Shown here piece after piece: positions 9,442 through 18,533 of a DNA stretch of 64,000 nt. Numbering within the stretch: the stretch's first letter is position 1; each line of letters starts with the position of its first letter. The notes under the pieces are model-generated. The model was not told where the DNA came from. It saw only the letters and a list, made by a program, of their open reading frames with translations, and ran no database searches. This DNA is from Streptomyces griseus subsp. griseus (GTDB lineage: Bacteria > Actinomycetota > Actinomycetes > Streptomycetales > Streptomycetaceae), in NCBI RefSeq assembly GCF_000720255.1, contig NZ_JOJE01000012.1, forward strand, positions 62,001 through 126,000, read 5' to 3'. The translations under genes were made by a program, and so were the position numbers.

Positions 9442-10266
9442 TTACTTCACGGCTCCCACCGCGATGCCGCGGGTGAGCGTTCGCTGGAAGACGAGAAAGA
9501 ACACGAGAGCGGGCAGTACGCCGAGCAGGGCCGCCGCGTTGGTCATCGTGGCGTCCATCAGGCGCTGGCCCTGGAGGACACCGAGGGCCACCGACACGGT
9601 CTGGTTGTCGTTGGAGATCAGCATGACCAGGGGGAGCAGGAACTCGTTCCAGGTCCAGATGAAGAAGAAGACCATCAGCACACCCAGGGTGGGGCGGCTG
9701 ACCGGGACGACGATCCGCCACAGGACCTGCCACTTGTTCGCGCCGTCGATGTGGGCGGCCTCGATGATCTCCCGGGGGAACTGTCCGAGCACGGAGGAGA
9801 GGAGATACGTGCCGAAGGCCGCCTGGATCACCGTGAAGACGATGATCACGCTCAGCCGGGTGTCGTAGAGGCCGGCCTGCTTGCTCAGGTAGTACACCGG
9901 GTAGACCAGCGCCTCCTGCGGCAGCATGTTCGCCAGGACGAAGAAGGCGAGGACCCAGGTGCGGCCCTTGATGCGGCCGATGCCGATCGCGTAGGCGTTG
10001 AGGACGGACAGCACCACCGCCAGGGCCGCCACCGAGCCGCTGATCAGCACGGAGTTCACCAGCTTCCGGCTGTAGTCCACCCGCTCCCAGAAGTCCTTCA
10101 GGCCGTCCAGGTAGAGGCCGTCCGGCAGGCTCAGCGGGCCGTTCCGGGAGTACTCCGCCGGGGACTTGACCGCGTTGACCGCCACGATCAGGAACGGGAC
10201 GACCATGAAGAGGGCGGCGATGCAGAGGGCGATCAGGACCGGGTAACGGCGTAGGGCCCTCGTCAT
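9442..10266 (-). CDS. ABC sugar permease, MalG type
   Basis: A 274-residue inner-membrane permease with six predicted membrane segments. The EAA loop is visible around residues 169-188 (EAAHIDGANKWQVLWRIVVP), which docks with the ATPase. The typical MalG-family C terminus is TLTRGIAVGAVK. The ATG at 10266 overlaps the preceding permease stop by four bases (ATGA). It forms a heterodimer with the neighbouring permease. Only the C-terminal half of the longer open frame is real; the rest is a shadow of the neighbour. Confidence 0.94.
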   Translation of the reverse strand: MTRALRRYPVLIALCIAALFMVVPFLIVAVNAVKSPAEYSRNGPLSLPDGLYLDGLKDFWERVDYSRKLVNSVLISGSVAALAVVLSVLNAYAIGIGRIKGRTWVLAFFVLANMLPQEALVYPVYYLSKQAGLYDTRLSVIIVFTVIQAAFGTYLLSSVLGQFPREIIEAAHIDGANKWQVLWRIVVPVSRPTLGVLMVFFFIWTWNEFLLPLVMLISNDNQTVSVALGVLQGQRLMDATMTNAAALLGVLPALVFFLVFQRTLTRGIAVGAVK

Positions 10267-11228
10267 GGGCGTACCCCTTCCTCGGCGTCCTCCGCGCGGG
10301 TCTGGAGCTTCAGGCCGACCAGCGACAGGGCCAGGATGATCACGGTGAGGACGGTGGAGATCGCGGCGCCGTAGCCGACCTGGGTCTTCTCGAAGAACGT
10401 GGTGAAGGAGAAGTAGGACGGGACGTTCGTCGCGCCGCCGGGCCCGCCCTTGGTCAGGACGTACACCGCGCCGAACACCTTCAGCGCGGCGATCGAGCAC
10501 CAGGTGAGGACGACATAGGTCTCCGGGCGGATCTGCGGCAGTGTGATGTGCCGGAAGCGGCGCCACCAGCCGGCGCCGTCCAGCTCGGCCGCCTCGTACA
10601 GCTGCGGGTCGACGCGTTGCAGGCCGGCCATGAAGACGACCAGCGGGAAGCCGAGCTGCACCCACACCATCACGCCCATCACGCTGTACAGCGCGAGGTC
10701 GGGGTCGCCGAGCCAGTCCTGCTGCCAGGAGCCCAGGCCGACCGCCTTGAGGAGCGCGTTGAGCGAGCCGTTGTCGGGGGCCAGGATCCAGCTCCAGACG
10801 ATGCCGGCGACGGCGATCGGCAGGACCTGGGGGAGGTAGAAGCAGGCGCGCAGTACGGCGGCGAGTCCGCTGCCGAAGTGCTTGCCGACGTAGTCGAACA
10901 GGGCGGCGGCCAGGACCAGTCCGAGGGCCGTGGGGATCACCGCCATGGCGACCACCATGAACAGGCTGTGCCGGAAGGACTCCCAGAACTCCGAGTCGTC
11001 CATCAGCTCGCGGTAGTTGGCGAGCCCGGACCACTCCGGGCTGCCCACGCCCTGCCACTCGGTGAAGCTCACGCCCGTGTTCATCAGGAACGGGACGACG
11101 ATCACCGCGAGGAAGGCCAGGGCGCCCGGGAGCAGGAACAGCGCGTACGAGGAGCTCGGGCGGCGCGGGGGGCGGGGGCCGGGCCCCTTGCCGACCACCC
11201 GGGCGTCCCGTTCGACGGTCACCGTCAT
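10263..11228 (-). CDS. ABC sugar permease, MalF type
   Basis: A 321-residue permease with an N-terminal cytoplasmic stretch and six membrane segments. The EAA motif appears as YEAAELDGAGWWRRFRHITLP. Its ATG at 11228 overlaps the stop of the binding-protein gene (ATGA). It pairs with the MalG-type permease. No ATPase is encoded in the operon. In Streptomyces many sugar importers share the MsiK ATPase encoded elsewhere, and that is probably so here (family knowledge plus inference). Confidence 0.94.
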   Translation of the reverse strand: MTVTVERDARVVGKGPGPRPPRRPSSSYALFLLPGALAFLAVIVVPFLMNTGVSFTEWQGVGSPEWSGLANYRELMDDSEFWESFRHSLFMVVAMAVIPTALGLVLAAALFDYVGKHFGSGLAAVLRACFYLPQVLPIAVAGIVWSWILAPDNGSLNALLKAVGLGSWQQDWLGDPDLALYSVMGVMVWVQLGFPLVVFMAGLQRVDPQLYEAAELDGAGWWRRFRHITLPQIRPETYVVLTWCSIAALKVFGAVYVLTKGGPGGATNVPSYFSFTTFFEKTQVGYGAAISTVLTVIILALSLVGLKLQTRAEDAEEGVRP

Positions 11229-12520
11229 CGCTTCGGCGCGCCCTTGTCGTAGGCCTCCTGGAGGGCGTCGAGGTAGTTGTTCGGTTCTGTGCTGCCGGTG
11301 ATCAGTTTCTGGGTCTCGGAGACGAGGACGTCGTAGAAGCCGGCGACCGGCCAGTCGGGGTAGAAGGCCAGGCCGTCCCGCTTGCTGAGGGTGTTGAAGT
11401 CGGCGATCAGCGTCTTGGACTTGGGGTCGGTGATCGCGTTGGCGTCGGCCGCGACCGGGACGCCGCCCTTGTTGCCGAGGAGGTCCTGAATTTTCTTCGA
11501 CAGGGTGATGTCGATGAAGTCGTGGGCGAGTTCCTTGTTCTTGGCGTTCTTCGGGACGACCCACAGGTTGCCGCCGGAGCCGAGCGTCAGGTTCGAGCCG
11601 GGCCACAGGAAGGTGCCCCAGTCGAACTTCGCCTCGTCCTGGAAGCGGCCGTACCACCAGCTGCCGGAGAACAGGATCGGCGACTTGCCCTGGATGAAGG
11701 AGACACCGGCCTCCTCGGCCTTGGTGCTGGTGGAGTTCTTGCCGATGTAGCCCTTCTTCACCCAGTCGGCGAAGGTCTCGGCGGCGTACGTCCAGGCCTG
11801 GTCGTGGAAGTCGGTCTTTCCCTTGTACAGCTCGTAGGCGTCGACCCACGAGCGGTCGGCCTTGGAGAGGGCGAGCTGGTAGAGGTACTGCTGGGCGATG
11901 TACTCGGCACCGCCGTTGGAGAGCGGGGTGACGCCGTTCTTGACGAAGGTGTCCATCGCTGCGGTCAGCTCGTCGAACGTCTTCGGCTCGGCGATCTTGT
12001 ACTTGGCGAAGAGGTCCTTGTTGTAGAAGACCATCGTGTACTCGGCGTAGTTGGGCACGCCGTACCACTTGCCGGAGCCCATCACGCCGTCGGTGTCGTA
12101 CACGCTGGTCGTACGCACTCCCGCGCTGATCTTCTTGTCCCAGCCGCGCTTGGTCGCCTCGGCGGTCAGGTCGGTGAGGAGGCCCTGCTTGGAGAGCAGG
12201 CCCGCCGTCGCGTTGCCCTTGTTGTACTCCATGAGGTCGGGCGCGTCGGAGGAGTTCAGGACCATCGGGGCGGTCTTCTGGATCTGCTCGAAGCTCTTCT
12301 CCTCGTACTTCACCTTCACACCCGGATGGGTGGCCTCGAACTCCTTGATGGCCTCGTTCCAGGCGGCGCCCATCGCGCTGTTCGGTGCCTCGTAGTGCCA
12401 CAGCCGCAGGGTCTTGCCGTCGGACCCGCCGCTGCCGTCCGATCCGCCGCAGGAGGTCATCAGCAGGGATCCCGCCAGGACCACCGCGCTCGCCACCACA
12501 CGCCTTCGTGCCGTCAACAT
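11225..12520 (-). CDS. ABC sugar-binding lipoprotein
   Basis: A 431-residue extracellular solute-binding protein, family 1. The signal peptide ends in a lipobox (LLMTSC, Cys at about residue 24) followed by a Gly/Ser linker, so it is a lipoprotein. The mature part shows the usual family features (LRLWHYEAPN at the N terminus, and a Trp/Tyr-rich sugar site such as SGSWWYGRF). It is the first gene of the operon. The two palindromes lie 50-90 bp upstream of its ATG, at the expected promoter. The exact sugar is not readable; the GH31 enzyme suggests an alpha-xyloside or related oligosaccharide. Confidence 0.94.
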   Translation of the reverse strand: MLTARRRVVASAVVLAGSLLMTSCGGSDGSGGSDGKTLRLWHYEAPNSAMGAAWNEAIKEFEATHPGVKVKYEEKSFEQIQKTAPMVLNSSDAPDLMEYNKGNATAGLLSKQGLLTDLTAEATKRGWDKKISAGVRTTSVYDTDGVMGSGKWYGVPNYAEYTMVFYNKDLFAKYKIAEPKTFDELTAAMDTFVKNGVTPLSNGGAEYIAQQYLYQLALSKADRSWVDAYELYKGKTDFHDQAWTYAAETFADWVKKGYIGKNSTSTKAEEAGVSFIQGKSPILFSGSWWYGRFQDEAKFDWGTFLWPGSNLTLGSGGNLWVVPKNAKNKELAHDFIDITLSKKIQDLLGNKGGVPVAADANAITDPKSKTLIADFNTLSKRDGLAFYPDWPVAGFYDVLVSETQKLITGSTEPNNYLDALQEAYDKGAPKR

Positions 12521-12569
12521 CCAGTGCCTCCAAGGGAGTCGGATGGGTCTCAGGGCGTCACGCGGAGTT

Positions 12570-12587
12570 CATCGAATCGATTCGATG
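12570..12587. promoter_or_regulatory. LacI-type operator 1
   Basis: A perfect 18-bp palindrome, CATCGAATCGATTCGATG, with the central CG typical of LacI-family sites. It lies about 50 bp upstream of the sugar-operon start. Confidence 0.7.
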
Positions 12588-12592
12588 CGTGA

Positions 12593-12610
12593 CGTCGAAG
12601 CGCTTCGACG
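12593..12610. promoter_or_regulatory. LacI-type operator 2
   Basis: A perfect 18-bp palindrome, CGTCGAAGCGCTTCGACG, sharing the CGAA/TTCG half-sites with operator 1. The centres are 23 bp apart, about two helical turns, so two repressor dimers could bind the same DNA face. Confidence 0.75.
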
Positions 12611-12842
12611 GGCGAAGGTATGTGGCGGCTGTGAGTGCGTCAATGGGGCGTACGTGAATTGCCGTGCCGTGCCGTGCGGTGCGGTGGGCTGTCGCGCGCC
12701 TGCTGTGAGTGGGTGGGTGGGGGCCGTGGCGGTGCGTCGAGCCCGTCGCGGGTCGCGCCCCTCCGTTCGCTGCCACGGTTCAGCGGCGTTGGGACCGGCT
12801 GAGCGACGGGCTGCGACGCACCGCCACGGCCCGCTCCCGCGG
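12611..12842. other. Non-coding gap with CCGTG-type repeats
   Basis: The stretch between the sugar-operon control region and the MFS gene. It carries a short run of GCCGT/GCGGT-like pentamers at about 12660-12690. Beyond that I see no gene, terminator or promoter I would defend. Confidence 0.5.
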
Positions 12843-14123
12843 TCATGCGGCTGCGGGGGCTCGCCGCTGGGTGAGTGTGATCAGCAGGGCCGTTGCCGCG
12901 GCCGCCAGAGGGACCGTGAAGCCGGTGGCAGGGGAGCAGTGTTCGACCAGCCAGCCGCCTGTCGCGCTGCCGCAGGCTATGCCGCCGAGCAGGGCGGTCA
13001 CCGCCAGGGACATGCCCTCGTTGAGGCGGGCGGGCGGGGTGCGTTCCTGGATGAGGGTCATGCCGGTGACCATGGTGGGGGCCGTCGCCATTCCGGCGAC
13101 CAGCAGCGCGCCGGACAGGGCGAGAAGTGAGCCGGTGAGGGCCGCCGCGAGCAGGGGCAGTGTCAGCAGGGCCGTCATCGCGGCGACGCACCAGGGGTAG
13201 CGAGCTGCGGCCGGTCCGGTGGGCTTCACCATGCCGTAGACCAGGCCCGCCGCGCAGGAACCGGCCGCCTGGAGCGCGAGCACGGCACCCGCGGCCGTGC
13301 GGTGTCCCTGCGCGTCGGCGAACGCGATGGTGACGACCTCCATCGCGCCGAACACCGCCCCCATGGCCAGGCAGACGGCGAGCAGCGGGGGTATGCCGGG
13401 CGCGCGGTAGGGGGCGCCGCCGGAAGGGCGGCGCTGCGGGGGCGGCTCGGTGCCGCGCTGGGCGGTGAACAGCAGGACGCCTGTGACCAGCAGCACTGCG
13501 CCGAACAGGGTGCCCGCCTCCGGGAAGAGCGTGCCGCACAGCAGGGCCGCGAGGACCGGGCCCAGCATGAAGCACAACTCGTCGGCGGCCTGTTCGAAGG
13601 AGTTCGCGGTGTGCAGGGCGCGGGCGTCGCCCTTGAGCAGGTGCGCCCAGCGGGCCCGGGACATCCCGCCGGTGTTGGGGGTCGTCGCGGTCGCGGCGTA
13701 CGCGGCGAACAGGGTCCAGTCGGGGGCGCCGAGACGCACGCAGAGCAGCAGCGCGAGCGAACCGAGCGCGGCGACCAGTGTGGCCGGTACGGCGATCCGG
13801 GCCTGGCCGTACCGGTCGACCAGCCGTGCGATCCAGGGGGCGACCAGCGCGGTCGTCGCGAGCCCGGTCGCGGTGACGGCACCGGCGAGGGCGTACGAGC
13901 CACGCGACCCGGCGATCATCACCACCGCGCTCACGCTGAACATGCCCATGGGCAGCCGGGCTATCAGGTTCCCGGCCGTGAAGGCGCGGGCGCCGGGGAG
14001 TGCGAGAAGCCGGCGGTAGGGGCCGGGTGGGCGGGGCGTGCGGCGGGGGTGGAAGTCGACGGCGACCAGGGCGTCGCCGGTGACGGTGTACAGGGGCGGT
14101 CCGGGCGGGGTCGGTTGCGGCAT
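12843..14123 (-). CDS. MFS transporter
   Basis: A 426-residue major facilitator with about 12 membrane segments. Gly/Ala-rich helices start at about residue 47, and the usual cytoplasmic basic loop follows helix 2 (WIARLVDRYGQARI). It is probably a drug or metabolite exporter; the substrate is unknown. It is divergent from a LysR-type gene with 83 bp between starts, the classical arrangement in which the regulator controls the transporter. The N-terminal 40 residues are a Pro/Arg-rich cytoplasmic tail. Confidence 0.9.
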   Translation of the reverse strand: MPQPTPPGPPLYTVTGDALVAVDFHPRRTPRPPGPYRRLLALPGARAFTAGNLIARLPMGMFSVSAVVMIAGSRGSYALAGAVTATGLATTALVAPWIARLVDRYGQARIAVPATLVAALGSLALLLCVRLGAPDWTLFAAYAATATTPNTGGMSRARWAHLLKGDARALHTANSFEQAADELCFMLGPVLAALLCGTLFPEAGTLFGAVLLVTGVLLFTAQRGTEPPPQRRPSGGAPYRAPGIPPLLAVCLAMGAVFGAMEVVTIAFADAQGHRTAAGAVLALQAAGSCAAGLVYGMVKPTGPAAARYPWCVAAMTALLTLPLLAAALTGSLLALSGALLVAGMATAPTMVTGMTLIQERTPPARLNEGMSLAVTALLGGIACGSATGGWLVEHCSPATGFTVPLAAAATALLITLTQRRAPAAA

Positions 14124-14206
14124 GGGTCCACCGTCGCCCGGGGGTGATCAAGCGGTCCAACACCTTCTCCGTACCGATTCACGCACCTGCGTTGTAAGTT
14201 CGCCGG

Positions 14207-15172
14207 ATGCCTCAGCATCTCGACCCCCGACTCCTGCGCGCCTTCCTGGCCGTCGCCGATGAACTGCACTTCACGCGTGCCGCGACCCGCCTCTACGTCG
14301 CGCAGCAGGCGCTCAGCCGGGATGTGCGGCGACTGGAGCGGGAGTTGGGCGCGGAGCTGTTCGTGCGGACCACCCGGCAGGTGACGCTGACGTCCGAGGG
14401 TGAGCGGCTGGTGCCGTACGCGCGGCGCGTCCTGGCGGCGCAGGAGGCGCTGCTGGCCGCGTTCGGGCAGGCCAGGCCGCTCCTGGTGGACCTGAACTCG
14501 CCGGGGCTGGAAACCGGGCGCCGGGTGCTGCGACTGGCGCGTGAACTCGCCCCCGAGCAGGAGCTGATGGCCCGCTACGAGAGCGGGCTGACGGGAGCCG
14601 CGGGGGAGATGATCGCGGGCCGGCTCGACGTGTCGTTCGGCCGGTTCGCGGGCCTGCCCCCGGTGATGCGGTCGCAGCTCGACCATCAGGCCGTACGGCT
14701 TGAGCCGATGGCGGTGGTGCTGCCCGAGGCGCACCGGCTGGCGTCGCTGCCGGAGGTGCCGTTGTCCGCGCTGGCGGGGGAGTGCGTGTACGCGGGTGCC
14801 GGGAACCCGCGCACGCCGGAGTGGACCGATCTCGCCCACCGGTTGTTCGACGGACGGGGGATCGAGGTGGCGCCGCCCGTCCCGCTCGCGGTAGGGGACG
14901 AGGAGTTCCGGCGGATCATGGCGAAGGCGGGCAATCCCATCCTTGCGGTGGTGGGCTTTCCGGCCATGCCCGCGACGGTGCTGCGGCCGCTCGTCGATCC
15001 CGTCCCGCTCTCCCCGGTGTCACTGGTGTGGCGGAAGGGGCTGGTCCACCCGGGGTTCGATGCGCTTCGACGGGCCGCGGACCGGATTTCAGCCGAGGAG
15101 GGATGGCTGACTCGGCCCGCAAATGGATGGATTCCGGCCATCGACGTGGACATGATAAAAACCGGCAATTGA
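14207..15172 (+). CDS. LysR-family transcriptional regulator
   Basis: A 321-residue regulator. The N-terminal winged helix (residues 3-62, LRAFLAVADELHFTRAATRL) is of LysR type, and the C-terminal part is the substrate-binding-like effector domain. It is divergently transcribed from the MFS gene and probably controls it from the shared 83-bp region. The effector is unknown. It is closely followed by about 160 bp before matA. Confidence 0.93.
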   Translation: MPQHLDPRLLRAFLAVADELHFTRAATRLYVAQQALSRDVRRLERELGAELFVRTTRQVTLTSEGERLVPYARRVLAAQEALLAAFGQARPLLVDLNSPGLETGRRVLRLARELAPEQELMARYESGLTGAAGEMIAGRLDVSFGRFAGLPPVMRSQLDHQAVRLEPMAVVLPEAHRLASLPEVPLSALAGECVYAGAGNPRTPEWTDLAHRLFDGRGIEVAPPVPLAVGDEEFRRIMAKAGNPILAVVGFPAMPATVLRPLVDPVPLSPVSLVWRKGLVHPGFDALRRAADRISAEEGWLTRPANGWIPAIDVDMIKTGN

Positions 15173-15333
15173 CGCGTTGTCGCATTTACCGGTCGCGTCT
15201 GCGCTAGATTCAGGGCGCCCGAGCGCCATATGTCAAGAGGGCGCGCACGATCCGGCGGGGGGCCGGGTTCATTCGGCGTGCGCTCGGGTCGTTTCGCGCA
15301 CCCGGAACTTGTCCCGTGGGGGGAACAGCGCAC

Positions 15334-16311
15334 GTGAAGAAATGGCGGGAAGACGCCCAACTGGAATGGCCAGCAGCGGCGTCCGCGACCAGAGGCACAC
15401 CGGTGACGAGCGTCAACACACAGGAGTTTCCGGAAACCGGAGCGAGTGATGCCACTCCGGTCCCGGCCGCCGGGCTCCCCGGCACCGAGGTCCGGGACCC
15501 CTGGCAGGAGGAGAGCGGCGACAGCGGCTCCGCGGCCAACGACCCGCAGGAGGTGACCGTCCAGCTCGACTCCGTGCGGTTCGGTGACGCCGCCGCGGCG
15601 GCGGGCAGAGGCGGTGCGGACGGCGGCCAGGACGCCTCCGACGGGCCCGTGTTCGTCGACGAGACCGGCCGCCGGCGGATCCGGATCCGCCGCCTCGGCA
15701 TCTGCGTGGGCGTCGCCTGCGCCGCCTACGCCGCCGTCATCGTCGGCACCCTGCTGTCGGGCAACTCCGACGCGCCCTGGCTGCCGGTACCGGTCCAGGA
15801 CGACGACAAACCCGCGGCCAAGGTCGAGGCCGACAGCCCACCGCAGCCCACCAGGACGGCCGCTCCGGTCCTGCCTCCGGTCGGCCCCCTCCTGCCCGGC
15901 CCGGTCGGTCCCTTCCTGCCCGGCGTGCACGTCAGGCCCTCCCTTCCCGGCGTGGCCCGCACGCCCGTGAGCACTCCGCGGCCCAGCCCCTCCGCCGGCG
16001 CGCCAGGACCGAGCCCGTCCGCCAAACCCGGGCCCATGACCAGCGCTCCCGTCAAGCCGACCCCGGGCGTCTCCACGCCCGGCCCGGCTCCCGGCACGAG
16101 CGCGCCGGTCCTGCCGCCGCCGTCCTCTCCGCAGCCGTCCCCGACGAGCGCCAGCCCCTCACCCGTCGCCTCCCCGTCCCCGACCGGGGACGGCACCGGC
16201 ACCATGGCCGAGGGAACGCCCTCGCCCGTGCCGACCGCGTCCGAGGCGACGTCGCCCTCGGCGCCCGGCCCGTCGAGCCCCGCCGCCCCGTCCCCGGAGA
16301 ACACCGTCTGA
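15334..16311 (+). CDS. matA: MatA-like membrane-anchored Pro-rich protein
   Basis: About 325 residues. A cytoplasmic N-terminal part (about 1-115) is followed by one membrane segment (about 127-148, ICVGVACAAYAAVIVGTLL). A roughly 175-residue Pro/Ser/Thr-rich extracytoplasmic tail with no recognisable fold completes it. The GTG at 15334 (GTGAAGAAATGG) is preferred, with GGGGGG upstream; a GTG at about 15403 is an alternative. The stop overlaps the matB start (TGATG). From memory, the equivalent S. coelicolor pair SCO2963/SCO2962 is matA/matB, needed for a PNAG-like polysaccharide and pellet formation. MatA's biochemical role is not evident from sequence; the tail may span the wall. Confidence 0.78.
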   Translation: MKKWREDAQLEWPAAASATRGTPVTSVNTQEFPETGASDATPVPAAGLPGTEVRDPWQEESGDSGSAANDPQEVTVQLDSVRFGDAAAAAGRGGADGGQDASDGPVFVDETGRRRIRIRRLGICVGVACAAYAAVIVGTLLSGNSDAPWLPVPVQDDDKPAAKVEADSPPQPTRTAAPVLPPVGPLLPGPVGPFLPGVHVRPSLPGVARTPVSTPRPSPSAGAPGPSPSAKPGPMTSAPVKPTPGVSTPGPAPGTSAPVLPPPSSPQPSPTSASPSPVASPSPTGDGTGTMAEGTPSPVPTASEATSPSAPGPSSPAAPSPENTV

Positions 16312-18533
16312 TGGCATCCCGCACCAACCGTCGAACCGCCAGGAAGACCAGAAGAACGGGCGGTTCGACGGCCGCTCGACGCCGTCGGCTCCCGCTGCGG
16401 CACCTGCTGCCCCTGCTGCTCCTGCTCGCCCTGGCGGCGATGCTGATGCTGCGCGGCTATGTGCACAGCGAGATCCTCGCCGACCACCGCATCCGGCCCG
16501 AGACCACCGCCGACCACGTACCCGAGAAGATCCTCGAGGGCGGCCCGGTCATCGACACCCGCGGCCCCAAGGCCACCACCCTCGACGTGCCGGACCACCG
16601 CATCGTCCTCACCTTCGACGACGGCCCCGACCCGACCTGGACGCCCAAGGTCCTCGACGTCCTCAGGAAGCACCACGCGCACGGCGTCTTCTTCATCACC
16701 GGCACCATGGCCTCCCGCCACCCCGACCTGGTCCGCCGCATGGCGGCCGAGGGCCACGAGATCGGCCTGCACACCTTCAACCACCCCGACCTCTCCCTGC
16801 AGACCAGGAAACGCATCGACTGGGAGCTGTCCCAGAACCAGATGGCGCTCGCCGGCGCGGTCGGCATCCGCTCCTCGCTGTTCCGGCCGCCGTACTCCTC
16901 CACCGCCTCCGCCCTGGACGACCACACCTGGCCCGTCACCCGGTACGTCGGCAGCCGCGGCTACATCACCGTCCTCACCACCGACGACAGCGAGGACTGG
17001 CGCAAGCCCGGCGTCCAGGAGATCGTCCACAACTCCACGCCGAAGAACGGCAAGGGCGCGATCGTCCTGATGCACGACTCCGGCGGCGACCGCCACCAGA
17101 CGGTGCAGGCCCTGGACCGGCTCCTGCCCGAACTCAAGCAGCGCGGCTACCGCTTCCAGAACCTCACCGAAGCCCTCGACGCGCCCTCCGCGCACACCGA
17201 GGTCACCGGCCCCGACCTGTGGAAGGGCAAGGCCTGGGTCTTCCTGGTCGGTGCCTCCGACACCATCACCGACGTCCTGGTCGTCGGCCTCGCGGTGATC
17301 GGGTTCCTGGTCCTCGCCCGCTTCGGCCTGATGCTGCTGCTGTCCGGCATCCACGTCCGCCGCACCCGCCGCAAGGGCTTCACCTGGGGCCCCGACGCGC
17401 CGGTCACCGAACCGGTCTCGGTGCTGGTCCCGGCGTACAACGAGGCCAAGTGCATCGAGAACACCGTGCGTTCCCTGATGCGCAGCGAGCACCCCATCGA
17501 GGTCCTCGTCATCGACGACGGCTCCGCCGACGGAACGGCCCGCATCGTCGAGGACCTGGACCTGCCGAACGTACGCGTCGTCAGACAGCTCAACGCCGGC
17601 AAGCCCGCCGCCCTCAACCGCGGCATCGCCAACGCCCGCCACGACCTGATCGTGATGATGGACGGCGACACCGTCTTCGAACCGGCCACCGTCCGCGAAC
17701 TCGTCCAGCCCTTCGCCGATCCGCGCGTCGGCGCGGTCGCCGGCAACGCCAAGGTCGGCAACAAGGACACCCTCATCGGCGCCTGGCAGCACATCGAGTA
17801 CGTGATGGGCTTCAACCTGGACCGCCGTCTGTACGACGTCCTGCGGTGCATGCCCACCATCCCCGGCGCCGTCGGCGCCTTCCGCCGCAGCGCCCTCGAC
17901 CGGGTCGGCGGCATGAGCGACGACACCCTCGCCGAGGACACCGACATCACCATGGCCATCCACCGCGACGGCTGGCGGGTGGTCTACGCGGAGAAGGCCC
18001 GCGCCTGGACGGAGGCCCCGGAGTCGGTCCAGCAGCTGTGGTCGCAGCGCTACCGCTGGTCGTACGGCACCATGCAGGCGATCTGGAAGCACCGCCGCGC
18101 ACTCGTCGAACGCGGGCCTTCGGGACGCTTCGGCCGCGTGGGCCTGCCCCTGGTCGCCCTGTTCATGATCGTCGCACCGCTCCTCGCGCCGCTGTTCGAC
18201 GTGTTCCTCTTCTACGGCCTGGTCTTCGGGCCCACGGGCAAGACGATCGCCGCCTGGTTCGGCGTCCTGGGCATCCAGGCCGCCTGCGCCGCGTACGCCT
18301 TCGTCCTCGACCGCGAACGCCTCACCCCGCTGATCTCGCTGCCCCTCCAGCAACTCCTCTACCGCCAGCTCATGTACGTCGTCCTGCTCCAGTCCTGGAT
18401 CACCGCCCTGACCGGGGGCCGACTGCGCTGGCAGAAACTGCGGCGCAAGGGCCAGGTGGCCGCGCCGCCCGGTGAGACGCCGGCGAGCCGGCAGGCAGGC
18501 AAGCAGGCAGTGGACCAGGGGGCCGCCCGATGA
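16311..18533 (+). CDS. matB: MatB, polysaccharide deacetylase-glycosyltransferase fusion
   Basis: A 740-residue bifunctional membrane enzyme. A basic N terminus and first membrane segment (about 28-48) lead to an extracytoplasmic NodB deacetylase domain (about 98-285). That domain has TFDDGP at 101-106, an HTFNHPD metal site and RPPYS. A second membrane segment follows (about 310-345). A cytoplasmic family-2 glycosyltransferase (about 365-600) has VPAYNE, DDGS, MDGDT, AEDTD and QRYRW motifs, as in PgaC/IcaA. C-terminal membrane helices complete it. The architecture fits synthesis, export and partial de-N-acetylation of beta-1,6-GlcNAc polymer. It is coupled to matA (1-nt overlap) and to the acyltransferase (4-nt overlap). 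Confidence 0.93.
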   Translation: MASRTNRRTARKTRRTGGSTAARRRRLPLRHLLPLLLLLALAAMLMLRGYVHSEILADHRIRPETTADHVPEKILEGGPVIDTRGPKATTLDVPDHRIVLTFDDGPDPTWTPKVLDVLRKHHAHGVFFITGTMASRHPDLVRRMAAEGHEIGLHTFNHPDLSLQTRKRIDWELSQNQMALAGAVGIRSSLFRPPYSSTASALDDHTWPVTRYVGSRGYITVLTTDDSEDWRKPGVQEIVHNSTPKNGKGAIVLMHDSGGDRHQTVQALDRLLPELKQRGYRFQNLTEALDAPSAHTEVTGPDLWKGKAWVFLVGASDTITDVLVVGLAVIGFLVLARFGLMLLLSGIHVRRTRRKGFTWGPDAPVTEPVSVLVPAYNEAKCIENTVRSLMRSEHPIEVLVIDDGSADGTARIVEDLDLPNVRVVRQLNAGKPAALNRGIANARHDLIVMMDGDTVFEPATVRELVQPFADPRVGAVAGNAKVGNKDTLIGAWQHIEYVMGFNLDRRLYDVLRCMPTIPGAVGAFRRSALDRVGGMSDDTLAEDTDITMAIHRDGWRVVYAEKARAWTEAPESVQQLWSQRYRWSYGTMQAIWKHRRALVERGPSGRFGRVGLPLVALFMIVAPLLAPLFDVFLFYGLVFGPTGKTIAAWFGVLGIQAACAAYAFVLDRERLTPLISLPLQQLLYRQLMYVVLLQSWITALTGGRLRWQKLRRKGQVAAPPGETPASRQAGKQAVDQGAAR

